A stretch of DNA of 64,000 nt. Source: Bernardetia sp. MNP-M8. Its GTDB lineage: Bacteria; Bacteroidota; Bacteroidia; Cytophagales; Bernardetiaceae. The stretch is taken from positions 1,612,001 through 1,676,000 of the forward strand of contig NZ_CP147012.1 in NCBI RefSeq assembly GCF_037126285.1, read 5' to 3'. The notes under the pieces are model-generated. The model ran no database searches, was not told where the DNA came from, and saw nothing but the letters and a program-made list of their open reading frames with translations. Positions 52,455-59,971 of this stretch are shown one piece after another (position 1 is the first letter of the stretch; every line of letters starts with the position of its first letter). The translations under genes were made by a program, and so were the position numbers.

Positions 52455-52647
52455 CCCATATTAAATTTATTTTGCATTTTTTTGAGTAAAACTAGTACAC
52501 TACTTTACTAATTAAATCAAAATATGTACTAATTGGGAAAATTATTGTACTAGGAAAAGAAACTAGATTTTACTATTCCTATTCTTAGGAATATAAAATG
52601 AATAAATTTACACTTTGAAAAATTCACGCATTAATAAACAAGGTTTT

Positions 52648-52737
52648 AACCCTGTTCAATTAAAAAACTACCTTTTGTGATTTTTTACAAAAATATGTTT
52701 TCAAAAATACGCTATGAATTATAAATTGGACAGGGTT
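52648..52737. repeat. 90-bp inverted-repeat element with ACCCTGT ends
   Basis: AACCCTGTTCAATT (52648-52661) and AATTGGACAGGGTT (52724-52737) are a 13-of-14 inverted repeat. Each end also overlaps a short palindrome centred on TTTTAA (ACAAGGTTTTAACCCTGT; ACAGGGTTTTAACACTGT). It has no coding capacity. Perhaps a miniature transposon; no target duplication seen. Confidence 0.5.
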
Positions 52738-52848
52738 TTAACACTGTTTTTATAGATAGCTAAAAATGTAAATTTATTTTTGTAGTCTTCCTTAGATAGA
52801 ACGCAAATTTTTCTCACTTTGGAATTTATGAAAAAATAAAACCTATAT

Positions 52849-53406
52849 TTAGGCATTAGCTAAACGAGTGTAAAGAAAAAAAAGTAACGCAATTAATATA
52901 AAAACAAAAGGTGCAGCAGCCATTTGAATACCGTTTCTCAATAAATAATGGTAAAAATAATGTGGATTTCCTGTTAATTGATCAAATAAAGAAAGTTCAG
53001 AATAGGCAAAATAAGCCATTATTAGTGCTAACAAACATAATCCAAGACCTGTAGAAAGCAAAGCGATTACTCCTACTGCTCTGCTCATTGCAGCTACAAC
53101 TGCTCCCACTATTAGTCCTAAGCCTACAAATGCAGAAATGAAAGTTAAGACTGCTAAGCGTTTTCCTCTATTTTTTTTAGATTTTTTTTGTTTTTTACTC
53201 GTCACTTGATTTTTTTCAGATATAAGCTCTTCTTTTTTGGTGGTATCACTTTCTACACGTACTTTTTCAAAATCAATATTTTGTATTCTATCAGCCACTA
53301 AAAAAATAGTGTCTTTAGTTAAAATGCTATCAGAAACACTCTGCTCACTAGCAAAGACAGTCAAACTCATGGACTGAAAGACAAGCATAAAAAAGAAAAC
53401 TTTCAT
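52849..53406 (-). CDS. Membrane protein with basic linker, hypothetical
   Basis: A 185-residue protein. Signal peptide (to about ASEQ 22), then a charged periplasmic stretch ending in a lysine run (KKQKKSKKNRGKR, about 70-82), then about three hydrophobic helices (85-105, 110-133, 158-180). No family is recognised; similar 'signal + charged + membrane' proteins are common in Cytophagales. It is alone between the mreBCD and TetR units, with no nearby partner. ATG start. Confidence 0.7.
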   Translation of the reverse strand: MKVFFFMLVFQSMSLTVFASEQSVSDSILTKDTIFLVADRIQNIDFEKVRVESDTTKKEELISEKNQVTSKKQKKSKKNRGKRLAVLTFISAFVGLGLIVGAVVAAMSRAVGVIALLSTGLGLCLLALIMAYFAYSELSLFDQLTGNPHYFYHYLLRNGIQMAAAPFVFILIALLFFLYTRLANA

Positions 53407-53542
53407 AAAAAAGAATTAAGAAAAGAAGTAGAGAACATAAATTAAAGTGAAAAGAAAATTATACATAAACGACGTGTTTTTTTGTTAAAATGTAACAATA
53501 ACTAAAAAATAATTTTAAGTAGCCATGAAGGATAATGCTCGC

Positions 53543-53555
53543 TGACACTCGGTCA
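53543..53555. promoter_or_regulatory. TetR-type operator-like site, distal
   Basis: TGACACTCGGTCA, with TTT after it. It matches the proximal site in 9-10 of 13 bases and has the same TGAC...GTCA frame. It could be a second binding site for the TetR protein. Confidence 0.35.
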
Positions 53556-53691
53556 TTTTTATAGAAACAATTTGAATACTGGAAAAGTATAAATAACTCT
53601 AATCAGAGTACAAAAACATTCATAACCAATTGATAAAAAGCAACTTATAAACGTTAAATTCTAAATTATTTCTACTTTTTTTATGAAAAAA

Positions 53692-53722
53692 TTTGCAAAT
53701 TCAAACCTTTGTGCTACCTTTA
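53692..53722 (+). promoter_or_regulatory. Promoter of the TetR gene
   Basis: TTTG (53692-53695) and TACCTTTA (53715-53722) stand 19 nt apart. Predicted start of transcription is near 53729, just before the operator at 53732-53748. A good, self-regulating layout. Confidence 0.55.
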
Positions 53723-53731
53723 TGTTCATAT

Positions 53732-53748
53732 AATGACTGTCGGTCATT
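53732..53748. promoter_or_regulatory. TetR-type operator at the transcription start
   Basis: AATGAC-TGTCG-GTCATT is a perfect 6-bp dyad, close to the GACCG/CGGTC palindromes known for AcrR-type TetR proteins. It covers the predicted start of transcription, so binding should block the gene. Confidence 0.6.
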
Positions 53749-53809
53749 TATGGGTTGAATATTCAATCAAAAATAATAGACACACAACTTAGTCAGAATT
53801 TAATTTTCA

Positions 53810-54442
53810 ATGGGAATAGCAGAGCGAAAGGCAAGGGAACGAGTGCATAGAAGAAATGCAATCGTTGATGCAGCCGAAGATGTAATTTTCAAGCACGGTT
53901 TTTCTGTTGCAACAATGGCACAAGTAGCCAAAGCTGCCGAACTTAGCAAAGGAACTTTATACCTTTATTTTAAAAGCAAAGAAGAATTATATAGAGCTAT
54001 CATTTTGAGAGGTTTTATAATTCTAAAAAAAATGCTTCGTGAAGCAACCAAAGAAGGAAGTTCAGGTTATGAAAAAGTCATTATTGTAGGAAAGACTTAT
54101 GTAGAGTTTTCAGAAAAATATCCAAATTATTTTACAACTATTTTGGATTATCAGAATGACACATTCAACCTTGCTTCTGCTGAAGCTGAATCATTACAAG
54201 CCTTAGAAGAAGGAAATGCAGTGATTACAATTTTGGTAAAAGCACTTAAAGAAGGAGCGAAAGATGGAAGTATTGCCGAACAAGGCAATCCATTCGAAAC
54301 TGCTTTCGTTCTTTGGAGTCAGTTTACAGGTCTTTTGCAGGTCATAAAGCGAAAAATAAATATCATTGAACATTATTTTTCTCTTACAAAAGAAGATTTG
54401 CTTACTACACATTGGAAAATGATAGAAAGAATGCTAAAGTAA
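53810..54442 (+). CDS. TetR/AcrR-family transcriptional regulator
   Basis: A 210-residue regulator. The N-terminal DNA-binding domain shows the TetR helix-turn-helix: IVDAAEDVIFKHGFSVATMA then AAELSKGTLYLYFKSKEELY (about 18-65). The C-terminal ligand domain is all-helical and typical in length. The operator in front of its own gene suggests self-repression; the SDR gene 212 nt later, in the same direction, is a likely target. Ligand unknown; fatty acid or detergent-like inducers are common for the family. ATG start. Confidence 0.88.
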   Translation: MGIAERKARERVHRRNAIVDAAEDVIFKHGFSVATMAQVAKAAELSKGTLYLYFKSKEELYRAIILRGFIILKKMLREATKEGSSGYEKVIIVGKTYVEFSEKYPNYFTTILDYQNDTFNLASAEAESLQALEEGNAVITILVKALKEGAKDGSIAEQGNPFETAFVLWSQFTGLLQVIKRKINIIEHYFSLTKEDLLTTHWKMIERMLK

Positions 54443-54653
54443 ATTCAGAAATAACTAAGTCAATTTGTAAGAAGTAAGAAAGATAAAGTTTGAGAAGCTA
54501 AAATTATTTTTTGTTTTTTTACAACTTATTTCTAATAAACTCGTTTTATATAAATACTCTGCAAGCCGAGTAATTTTGAAACATAAAAAATATTCAACTA
54601 GTCAAAAAAGATTATAATAACAAAGAAATTCTAAACTAAACTTATCTACTATT

Positions 54654-55553
54654 ATGTCAAGAATAACCAACAAAATCGTACTTATTACAGGAGGAGCAAG
54701 TGGAATCGGCAAAATTATGGGTCGTAAGTGTATGGAAGAAGGAGCTTCTGAGCTTGTAATTTGGGATATTAATCAAAAAGGGCTTGACGAAGTAGCTTTA
54801 GAATTTGGAAATAAAGGATATAAAGTTCATACTTATAAAGTTGATGTTTCTGATTTAGAAAGCATTCAAAATGCCGCTTCTAAAGTAGCAACTGAAGTAG
54901 GAACAATAGATATTTTATTCAATAATGCAGGAATTGTAGTAGGAAAGCATTTTGAAGACCATTCATATGAAGATATTGAAAAAACAGTTCGTATAAATGT
55001 TTTGGGCGTGATGCACATCGCTAGAGCATTTGTAGCTGGAATGATTAAAAAAGGAGCAGGACATATTATTAATATTTCTTCAGCTTCAGCTTTTACACCA
55101 AATCCTCGTATGTCTGTTTATGCAGGTAGTAAGTGGGCTGTTTTGGGTTGGTCTGAATCACTTCGTTTAGAGATGGAGCAAATCAATGAGAGTCAGAAAA
55201 CAGATTTGCATGTCACAACGGTAATGCCTGGTTATATTGATACAGGAATGTTTAATGGAGCTTCTGCGCCTCTTCTTACACCACTTTTAATACCTGAAGA
55301 AATTGCATCAGATATTATTAAAGCTGTAAAAACAAATGAAATTTTGGTTCAAGAACCATTTATGGTAAAAGTAGTACCATTATTGCGTGGTGTATTACCA
55401 ACACGAGTATACGATTTCCTTGCAGGAAATATTTTTAATGTATACAACTCAATGAGCAAATTTACTGGAAGAAATGAAGTTTCTTCTGGACAAAAACATT
55501 CAAAAGACTTGGGAAGCGCAACCCAAGAGCAGGAAATTCCTGCTATCAAATAG
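54654..55553 (+). CDS. Short-chain dehydrogenase/reductase
   Basis: A 299-residue SDR oxidoreductase. The cofactor motif ITGGASGIGK (9-18), NNAGIV (about 88), SSASAF with catalytic Ser, and YAGSK (catalytic Tyr-Lys) are present. A C-terminal extension of about 60 residues (after MPGYIDTGMF) contains a hydrophobic segment, resembling membrane-associated retinol-dehydrogenase-like SDRs acting on lipids (inference). It follows a TetR gene and may be controlled by it. Strong terminator downstream. ATG start. Confidence 0.88.
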   Translation: MSRITNKIVLITGGASGIGKIMGRKCMEEGASELVIWDINQKGLDEVALEFGNKGYKVHTYKVDVSDLESIQNAASKVATEVGTIDILFNNAGIVVGKHFEDHSYEDIEKTVRINVLGVMHIARAFVAGMIKKGAGHIINISSASAFTPNPRMSVYAGSKWAVLGWSESLRLEMEQINESQKTDLHVTTVMPGYIDTGMFNGASAPLLTPLLIPEEIASDIIKAVKTNEILVQEPFMVKVVPLLRGVLPTRVYDFLAGNIFNVYNSMSKFTGRNEVSSGQKHSKDLGSATQEQEIPAIK

Positions 55554-55624
55554 CGTAACACATAGAGTATTTTTCTTTTTTATTAAAGAATTTTCTCTAT
55601 TGTTTGTGTTTGTGTGTTAGGTCG

Positions 55625-55658
55625 AAAACTCTTTCTCTCTGAGAAAGAGTTTTTTTTT
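55625..55658 (+). terminator. Rho-independent terminator after the SDR gene
   Basis: AAAACTCTTTCTC (55625-55637) pairs perfectly with GAGAAAGAGTTTT (55641-55653), 3-nt loop, followed by T run to 55658. Confidence 0.85.
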
Positions 55659-55789
55659 AGTTTTTTAGATTCAATAAATTATGGTAAATTTCTGATTGAT
55701 TATCATAATTAGAAAATATAATACAATACTTACTATTACTTTTAAGTAAAAAATAATTTTTGCTTTTTTCTTAAAGCTAATTTAGATAA

Positions 55790-57664
55790 ATGGACTTTAT
55801 CAAAAAAATTTGGCAAAAAGTTTCAGCTCTTGGCATAGATAATTCTATGGAGAGAACTGAACGAAAACGTGTGCGTATATTAAACCAAATAAATGTACTT
55901 CTTTTTTTAGAAGTGCCTCTATTTATGATAGTGCATCTTTTCACCAACAAATGGCTTTCACTTATCTTGCTTTTTATTGGAATTGGTTTCTTATCTAATT
56001 TACTCCTTAACAAGAACAAGAAATTTTCTATTGCTCGTACAGGTACTTTTTTTTGGTTTTGGATTACTGTTTCATTGTTCTGTGTATTTTTGGGTGAAAA
56101 GTCGGGTATTGTACACACTTTTTATCTATTAGCTTTACTTCCATTCGTTATTTATCCTATCACACAAAAAGCAAGAATAGCTATACTTGTTGTGATAGCA
56201 CTTATTTCATTCTTTGGATTTTATGCTGTAAGGCTATTTTATGATTTAGAAAGGTTTGTAGTGTTGAGTGAAAACGAACAGAATTACTTATTTATTCCTG
56301 TTGTTTTTACAGTATTTACTGTACTTTGTGCATTGGTTGGAACATTTGCATTTCATAATCAAGAATCTGAAAAAGAATTATTACAAACTCTAAAAGAAAC
56401 TGAGCAACTCAATACCATCACACAAGAACAAAATGAAGAACTTGCAACTACTGAAAAAGCACTTCAAGAAGCATTAAGACAAGTAGAAAAAGATAAAGAA
56501 GAAATAGTAGTAAAAAATAATGAGTTGCAGGCGCAAGAAGAAGAAATGAGGCAAACAGTCGAAGAACTGACAAGTGTAAATGAGCAAATGAAGCTACAAG
56601 AAGAAAAATTACGTGTACAAGTACAGGAAAATAAGTTGCAACTTTATCAAATTGAACAGCAAGAAGATTTAATGCGTAGCTCGTTCGAAGAATTACAAGA
56701 AAAAACAGAGCAAATGGAAGCACAGGAGGCAATTATGCAGCAAGCCATGATTGAAATGAATCGTATCAACGAAGAATTACAAGTCTCTGAACAACGTTTA
56801 GAAAAGGAAGTTGAGCGAAGAACAGCACAAATTGCATCACAAAATAAAGCCTTAGAACATTCTTATCTTGCTTTAGAGTCCAAAACACGTACATTACATC
56901 AAAGTATTAATTATGCAAAGCATATTCAAAATGCTATTTTGCCTCCCAAAATGGTAGTAAAAGCTCTTTTTTCTGAATCATTTGTTTTCTACAAGCCAAA
57001 AGATATAGTTTCAGGAGATTTTTATTGGGTAGATAGAAAGATAAATAGTGATGGTAATATGCGTATTGCCATTGCAGCCGTTGATTGTACAGGACACGGT
57101 GTACCAGGAGCAATTATGTCTATGATTGGATATAATCTGTTAAACCAATTTTCCAATCAAGCAACTTTAGAAGAACCTCACTTATTAGTGGAAAAACTAC
57201 ACAATGGAGTAATTCAGTCGCTTCAACAAGAACATACAGAAAATCGTGATGGAATGGATTTATCTATTTGTGTTTATGATTCTGAAAAACAAACAATTGA
57301 TTTTGTAGGAGCTAAAAATCCTCTCATTTACATTCAAGATAATCAATTACAAGAAATAAAAGGAACAAATGCAAGTGTAGGAGGAGCTTTCTATAAACAG
57401 AAAAAAATACATTTTGAAAAACACACTATTGATGTAAGTAAACCCACAACCATTTATTTGTACTCTGATGGCTATCAAGATCAGTTTGGAGGAAAAAAGG
57501 GACGAAAATTTATGAAATCTAAATTCAAAAAATTACTTTTTGACAATCATCAAAAACCCATGGAAGAACAATCTAAACTATTTAGAACTACCTTTAACAA
57601 ATGGAAAGAAGACGAAGACCAAGTAGATGATGTTTTGTTGATTGGTCTAAAAATTAACTCTTAA
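55790..57664 (+). CDS. Membrane coiled-coil SpoIIE/PP2C phosphatase
   Basis: A 624-residue protein: about six membrane helices (33-190), a long coiled coil (190-370) with many Gln and Glu (ELQAQEEEMRQTVEELTSVN), then a SpoIIE-type phosphatase (400-624): SGDFYWVDRK, VDCTGHGVPGAIMSMIG, LYSDGYQDQFGG and DDVLLIGLKIN. It lacks the GAF and TPR parts of the other two. The aspartates for metal binding are intact. Third phosphatase of this type in the window. ATG start. The EEP gene follows 32 nt later and is probably co-transcribed. Confidence 0.85.
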   Translation: MDFIKKIWQKVSALGIDNSMERTERKRVRILNQINVLLFLEVPLFMIVHLFTNKWLSLILLFIGIGFLSNLLLNKNKKFSIARTGTFFWFWITVSLFCVFLGEKSGIVHTFYLLALLPFVIYPITQKARIAILVVIALISFFGFYAVRLFYDLERFVVLSENEQNYLFIPVVFTVFTVLCALVGTFAFHNQESEKELLQTLKETEQLNTITQEQNEELATTEKALQEALRQVEKDKEEIVVKNNELQAQEEEMRQTVEELTSVNEQMKLQEEKLRVQVQENKLQLYQIEQQEDLMRSSFEELQEKTEQMEAQEAIMQQAMIEMNRINEELQVSEQRLEKEVERRTAQIASQNKALEHSYLALESKTRTLHQSINYAKHIQNAILPPKMVVKALFSESFVFYKPKDIVSGDFYWVDRKINSDGNMRIAIAAVDCTGHGVPGAIMSMIGYNLLNQFSNQATLEEPHLLVEKLHNGVIQSLQQEHTENRDGMDLSICVYDSEKQTIDFVGAKNPLIYIQDNQLQEIKGTNASVGGAFYKQKKIHFEKHTIDVSKPTTIYLYSDGYQDQFGGKKGRKFMKSKFKKLLFDNHQKPMEEQSKLFRTTFNKWKEDEDQVDDVLLIGLKINS

Positions 57665-57696
57665 AAAATCAAATAATATCAAAACCATAAATTCCA

Positions 57697-58818
57697 ATGC
57701 AAAAAACTTTCTTACTTTCTATAATCAGTTGTTTTATTTTGTTTTCTTGTTCGCCCTCTAAAAATGCAACAGAAAAAGAAAATACGGCTTTAGCAGATGA
57801 ATTTAAGCCAAAAACAGAAGCTGATTCTGCCATTGAAGCTATCGAAAACATGCCTGCTTATAATCCAAATCCTTCTGTTCATACAGTTGCTTTTTACAAT
57901 GTTGAAAATTTGTTTGATACAGAAGATGACCCAAATACTTTTGATGATGACTTCACTCCCAATGGAAAGCAGAAATGGACAACTGAACGCTATGAGCAAA
58001 AAATAAAAAAAATAGCTAAAGTAATCAGTATGATAGGCGATGAAGATGGAGCAGAAATCATTGGAGTTTGTGAAATAGAAAATGAAAAGGTTTTGAAAGA
58101 TTTAATCAATGATCCACTTTTGAAAAAATATGGTTATAATTATGTTCATTATGATTCGCCTGATGAAAGAGGAATTGATGTAGCACTTCTTTATAAAGAA
58201 CCTGTTTTTAAGGTTACCTCTTCAAAAAACTATGAAGCCAAACTTCCTGATAATGATAAGACAAGAGATGTTTTGTTGGTTTCTGGAAAGTTAGAAGGTG
58301 AAGAGATTCATATTGTAGTAAATCATTGGTCTTCAAGAGGTGGAGGAGAAGAAAAAAGTCGTCCTAAACGTATGGTTTCTGCGCTTGTTGCTCGTCAGAT
58401 TGTAGATGATTTGGAAGCAAAAAATCCGAATGCAAAAATCCTTTTAATGGGTGATTTTAATGATGAACCTTTCAATGAAAGTATAACAAAAGGCTTGCAA
58501 GCTATTGAATCACCAGATATTAAAGGAAAGCAGCTTTTCAATGTATTTGCTTCATTAGAAAAAGAAGGAAAAGGAACATACAACTACAAAGGAGACTGGA
58601 ATATGCTTGATCAAATTATTATCAATAAAGGATTTTTTGTAGCCAATAATAATGCAAAAGGCTGGCGTTATCTTGATGGAAATATTTATGACCAAGAATT
58701 TTTGAAAGAAACATCAGGAAAATATAAAGGAAATCCGTTCAGAATGTATGTAGGAACAAAGTTTTTGGGTGGTTATAGCGACCATTTTCCTATTTATGTG
58801 CATTTGGAAAGACAATAA
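57697..58818 (+). CDS. Endonuclease/exonuclease/phosphatase (EEP) lipoprotein
   Basis: A 373-residue lipoprotein (lipobox LFSC, Cys18) of the EEP fold. Motifs: AFYNVENLFDTEDDP, GVCEIENEKV (metal-binding Glu), HWSSRGGGEEKS, LLMGDFNDEPFNES and YSDHFPIYV with the catalytic His. The fold covers DNase I-like nucleases and phosphodiesterases; exported Bacteroidota members may digest external DNA or nucleotides for phosphate. The exact substrate is unknown. ATG start, 32 nt after the phosphatase gene; a strong terminator follows. Confidence 0.85.
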   Translation: MQKTFLLSIISCFILFSCSPSKNATEKENTALADEFKPKTEADSAIEAIENMPAYNPNPSVHTVAFYNVENLFDTEDDPNTFDDDFTPNGKQKWTTERYEQKIKKIAKVISMIGDEDGAEIIGVCEIENEKVLKDLINDPLLKKYGYNYVHYDSPDERGIDVALLYKEPVFKVTSSKNYEAKLPDNDKTRDVLLVSGKLEGEEIHIVVNHWSSRGGGEEKSRPKRMVSALVARQIVDDLEAKNPNAKILLMGDFNDEPFNESITKGLQAIESPDIKGKQLFNVFASLEKEGKGTYNYKGDWNMLDQIIINKGFFVANNNAKGWRYLDGNIYDQEFLKETSGKYKGNPFRMYVGTKFLGGYSDHFPIYVHLERQ

Positions 58819-58842
58819 AGATATAGGTTAAACGATTTTTTG

Positions 58843-58881
58843 AAAAAGTGTGATTAAAATTCTATTCTAATCACACTTTTT
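58843..58881. terminator. Terminator after the EEP gene
   Basis: AAAAAGTGTGATTA (58843-58856) pairs perfectly with TAATCACACTTTTT (58868-58881), 11-nt loop; T run follows. Convergent genes on both sides. Confidence 0.85.
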
Positions 58882-58906
58882 TATTAGTTTTATTTTCAAG
58901 TAAAGC

Positions 58907-59512
58907 TCATTTAGTATGAATTTCAAAAGTAGCTTGAATAGGACTGCCTTTTTTGGTTGTTCCTACAATACTTCCTCTTGTATACCCTTTTTCTTCATCA
59001 AAAATATCAATCGTTAGTGTACCTCTTTCTAAAGAACCTTCAATATTTGCTAATCCATTATTATAATAAAGAGTCACAGTTGCAGAACGTTCAGGACTTG
59101 ACATAATTGGAAAACTCCCTTTATTATCTCCTATGGCAGTAATAACTAGATTTGTATTCGTATTTCGATAATTAGCAACCATAATATTGACTGTTTTCAA
59201 ATTTTCATCATAATCCACTACGTTTTCGCTACGAAGGGTTTCAAAAATATAATCTTGTTCTGCAAAATCTTCATCATCAATTTTTACATTTACGATTCCT
59301 CCTTGTAGTTCTTCTTGCAAATCTTCATATTTCATTTTTTTGATTTCCTCATTAGTTATTTTACTAGGTTTACTAAGAAGTTCATTTGTAGTCGTTTGGT
59401 TGTCCTCTTTTACCACAAACGTATCTGTGTTTTCTTTTTCAACATTGGAAGAGGTACAAGCTGAAAATAAAGTAAAAGCAAAGAAAATAAAGACAAAAAA
59501 AATATTTTTCAT
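58907..59512 (-). CDS. Lipoprotein, hypothetical
   Basis: A 201-residue lipoprotein: signal MKNIFFVFIFFAFTLFSAC, Cys19, then a Thr/Asn/Lys-rich linker (20-75) and a predicted beta-sandwich (75-201; strands such as NTNLVITAIG and ATVTLYYN). No catalytic motif or family is seen. It converges on the EEP gene. The upstream 143-bp nested palindromic structure (59546-59688) begins 34 nt before its start and may influence its expression. ATG start. Confidence 0.7.
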   Translation of the reverse strand: MKNIFFVFIFFAFTLFSACTSSNVEKENTDTFVVKEDNQTTTNELLSKPSKITNEEIKKMKYEDLQEELQGGIVNVKIDDEDFAEQDYIFETLRSENVVDYDENLKTVNIMVANYRNTNTNLVITAIGDNKGSFPIMSSPERSATVTLYYNNGLANIEGSLERGTLTIDIFDEEKGYTRGSIVGTTKKGSPIQATFEIHTK

Positions 59513-59545
59513 TAGTGCTTAGGTTTTAGTAGAAAATTCTTAAAT

Positions 59546-59688
59546 TGAAGTTGTTTAAGAATACTCATTTTTCCTTAGAACTGAGTTTGCAAACCTAGTT
59601 CTAAGGAAAAATAATAAAGCCTTTGTTGGTGTTTTAGCGTAGCGACACCAACAAATATATCCACAAATCCTATTCTTAAACAACTTCA
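59546..59688. repeat. 143-bp nested palindromic structure
   Basis: An 18-bp perfect outer stem, TGAAGTTGTTTAAGAATA (59546-59563) with TATTCTTAAACAACTTCA (59671-59688), encloses two inner hairpins: a 15-bp perfect one, TTTTTCCTTAGAACT (59568-59582) with AGTTCTAAGGAAAAA (59597-59611), and copy 4 of the dispersed palindrome (59622-59655). Together they would form a three-armed cruciform or a branched RNA. Confidence 0.75.
59622..59655. repeat. Dispersed 34-nt palindrome, copy 4
   Basis: TTTGTTGGTGT (59622-59632) pairs perfectly with ACACCAACAAA (59645-59655), loop TTTAGCGTAGCG. Same orientation and same loop plan as copy 1 at 7705. It is nested in the 143-bp structure. Confidence 0.85.
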
Positions 59689-59743
59689 TTGTAAAAAAAC
59701 AATAATTTTATATTCAAATCAAATTTACATAAAAATATCAATT

Positions 59744-59956
59744 ATGAACAAAAAATGGGAATATGCTACTTTAGAATGGCTTTGGGACTCGCATAGTCTA
59801 CGTTGTAATTTACCAAATGGAAGTGAAGAAAAAAGTACAGGTTCATATGCAGAAGTTGTTCAAACACTTTCTCAACTAGGAACACAAGGTTGGGAAGTGG
59901 CAAGCTGTGCAGCTCAAACAAACTGGCTTTTTTGGACACTAAAACGAGAAATTTGA
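59744..59956 (+). CDS. Small DUF4177-like protein
   Basis: A 70-residue soluble protein. KWEYATLEWLWDS and LSQLGTQGWEVASCAAQ follow the DUF4177 pattern (W-E-Y at the start, L-x-x-L-G-x-x-G-W-E-x-V), whose function is not known. The stretch between matches the family weakly. ATG start. It converges with the AsmA-like gene (ends 15 nt apart). Confidence 0.65.
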   Translation: MNKKWEYATLEWLWDSHSLRCNLPNGSEEKSTGSYAEVVQTLSQLGTQGWEVASCAAQTNWLFWTLKREI

Positions 59957-59971
59957 ATCTTTTTTATTCTT

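Larger units (their letters stand above)
52114..52848. other. 735-nt gap upstream of mreB
   Basis: Holds the mreB promoter candidate (52425-52454), three GTACTA-type words near 52495-52555 and the 90-bp element (52648-52737). No coding frame or RNA gene is recognised. Confidence 0.4.

Noticed and set aside
7705-59655. CRISPR array
   Set aside because: The palindromes are single copies tens of kilobases apart, with no spacers or cas genes.
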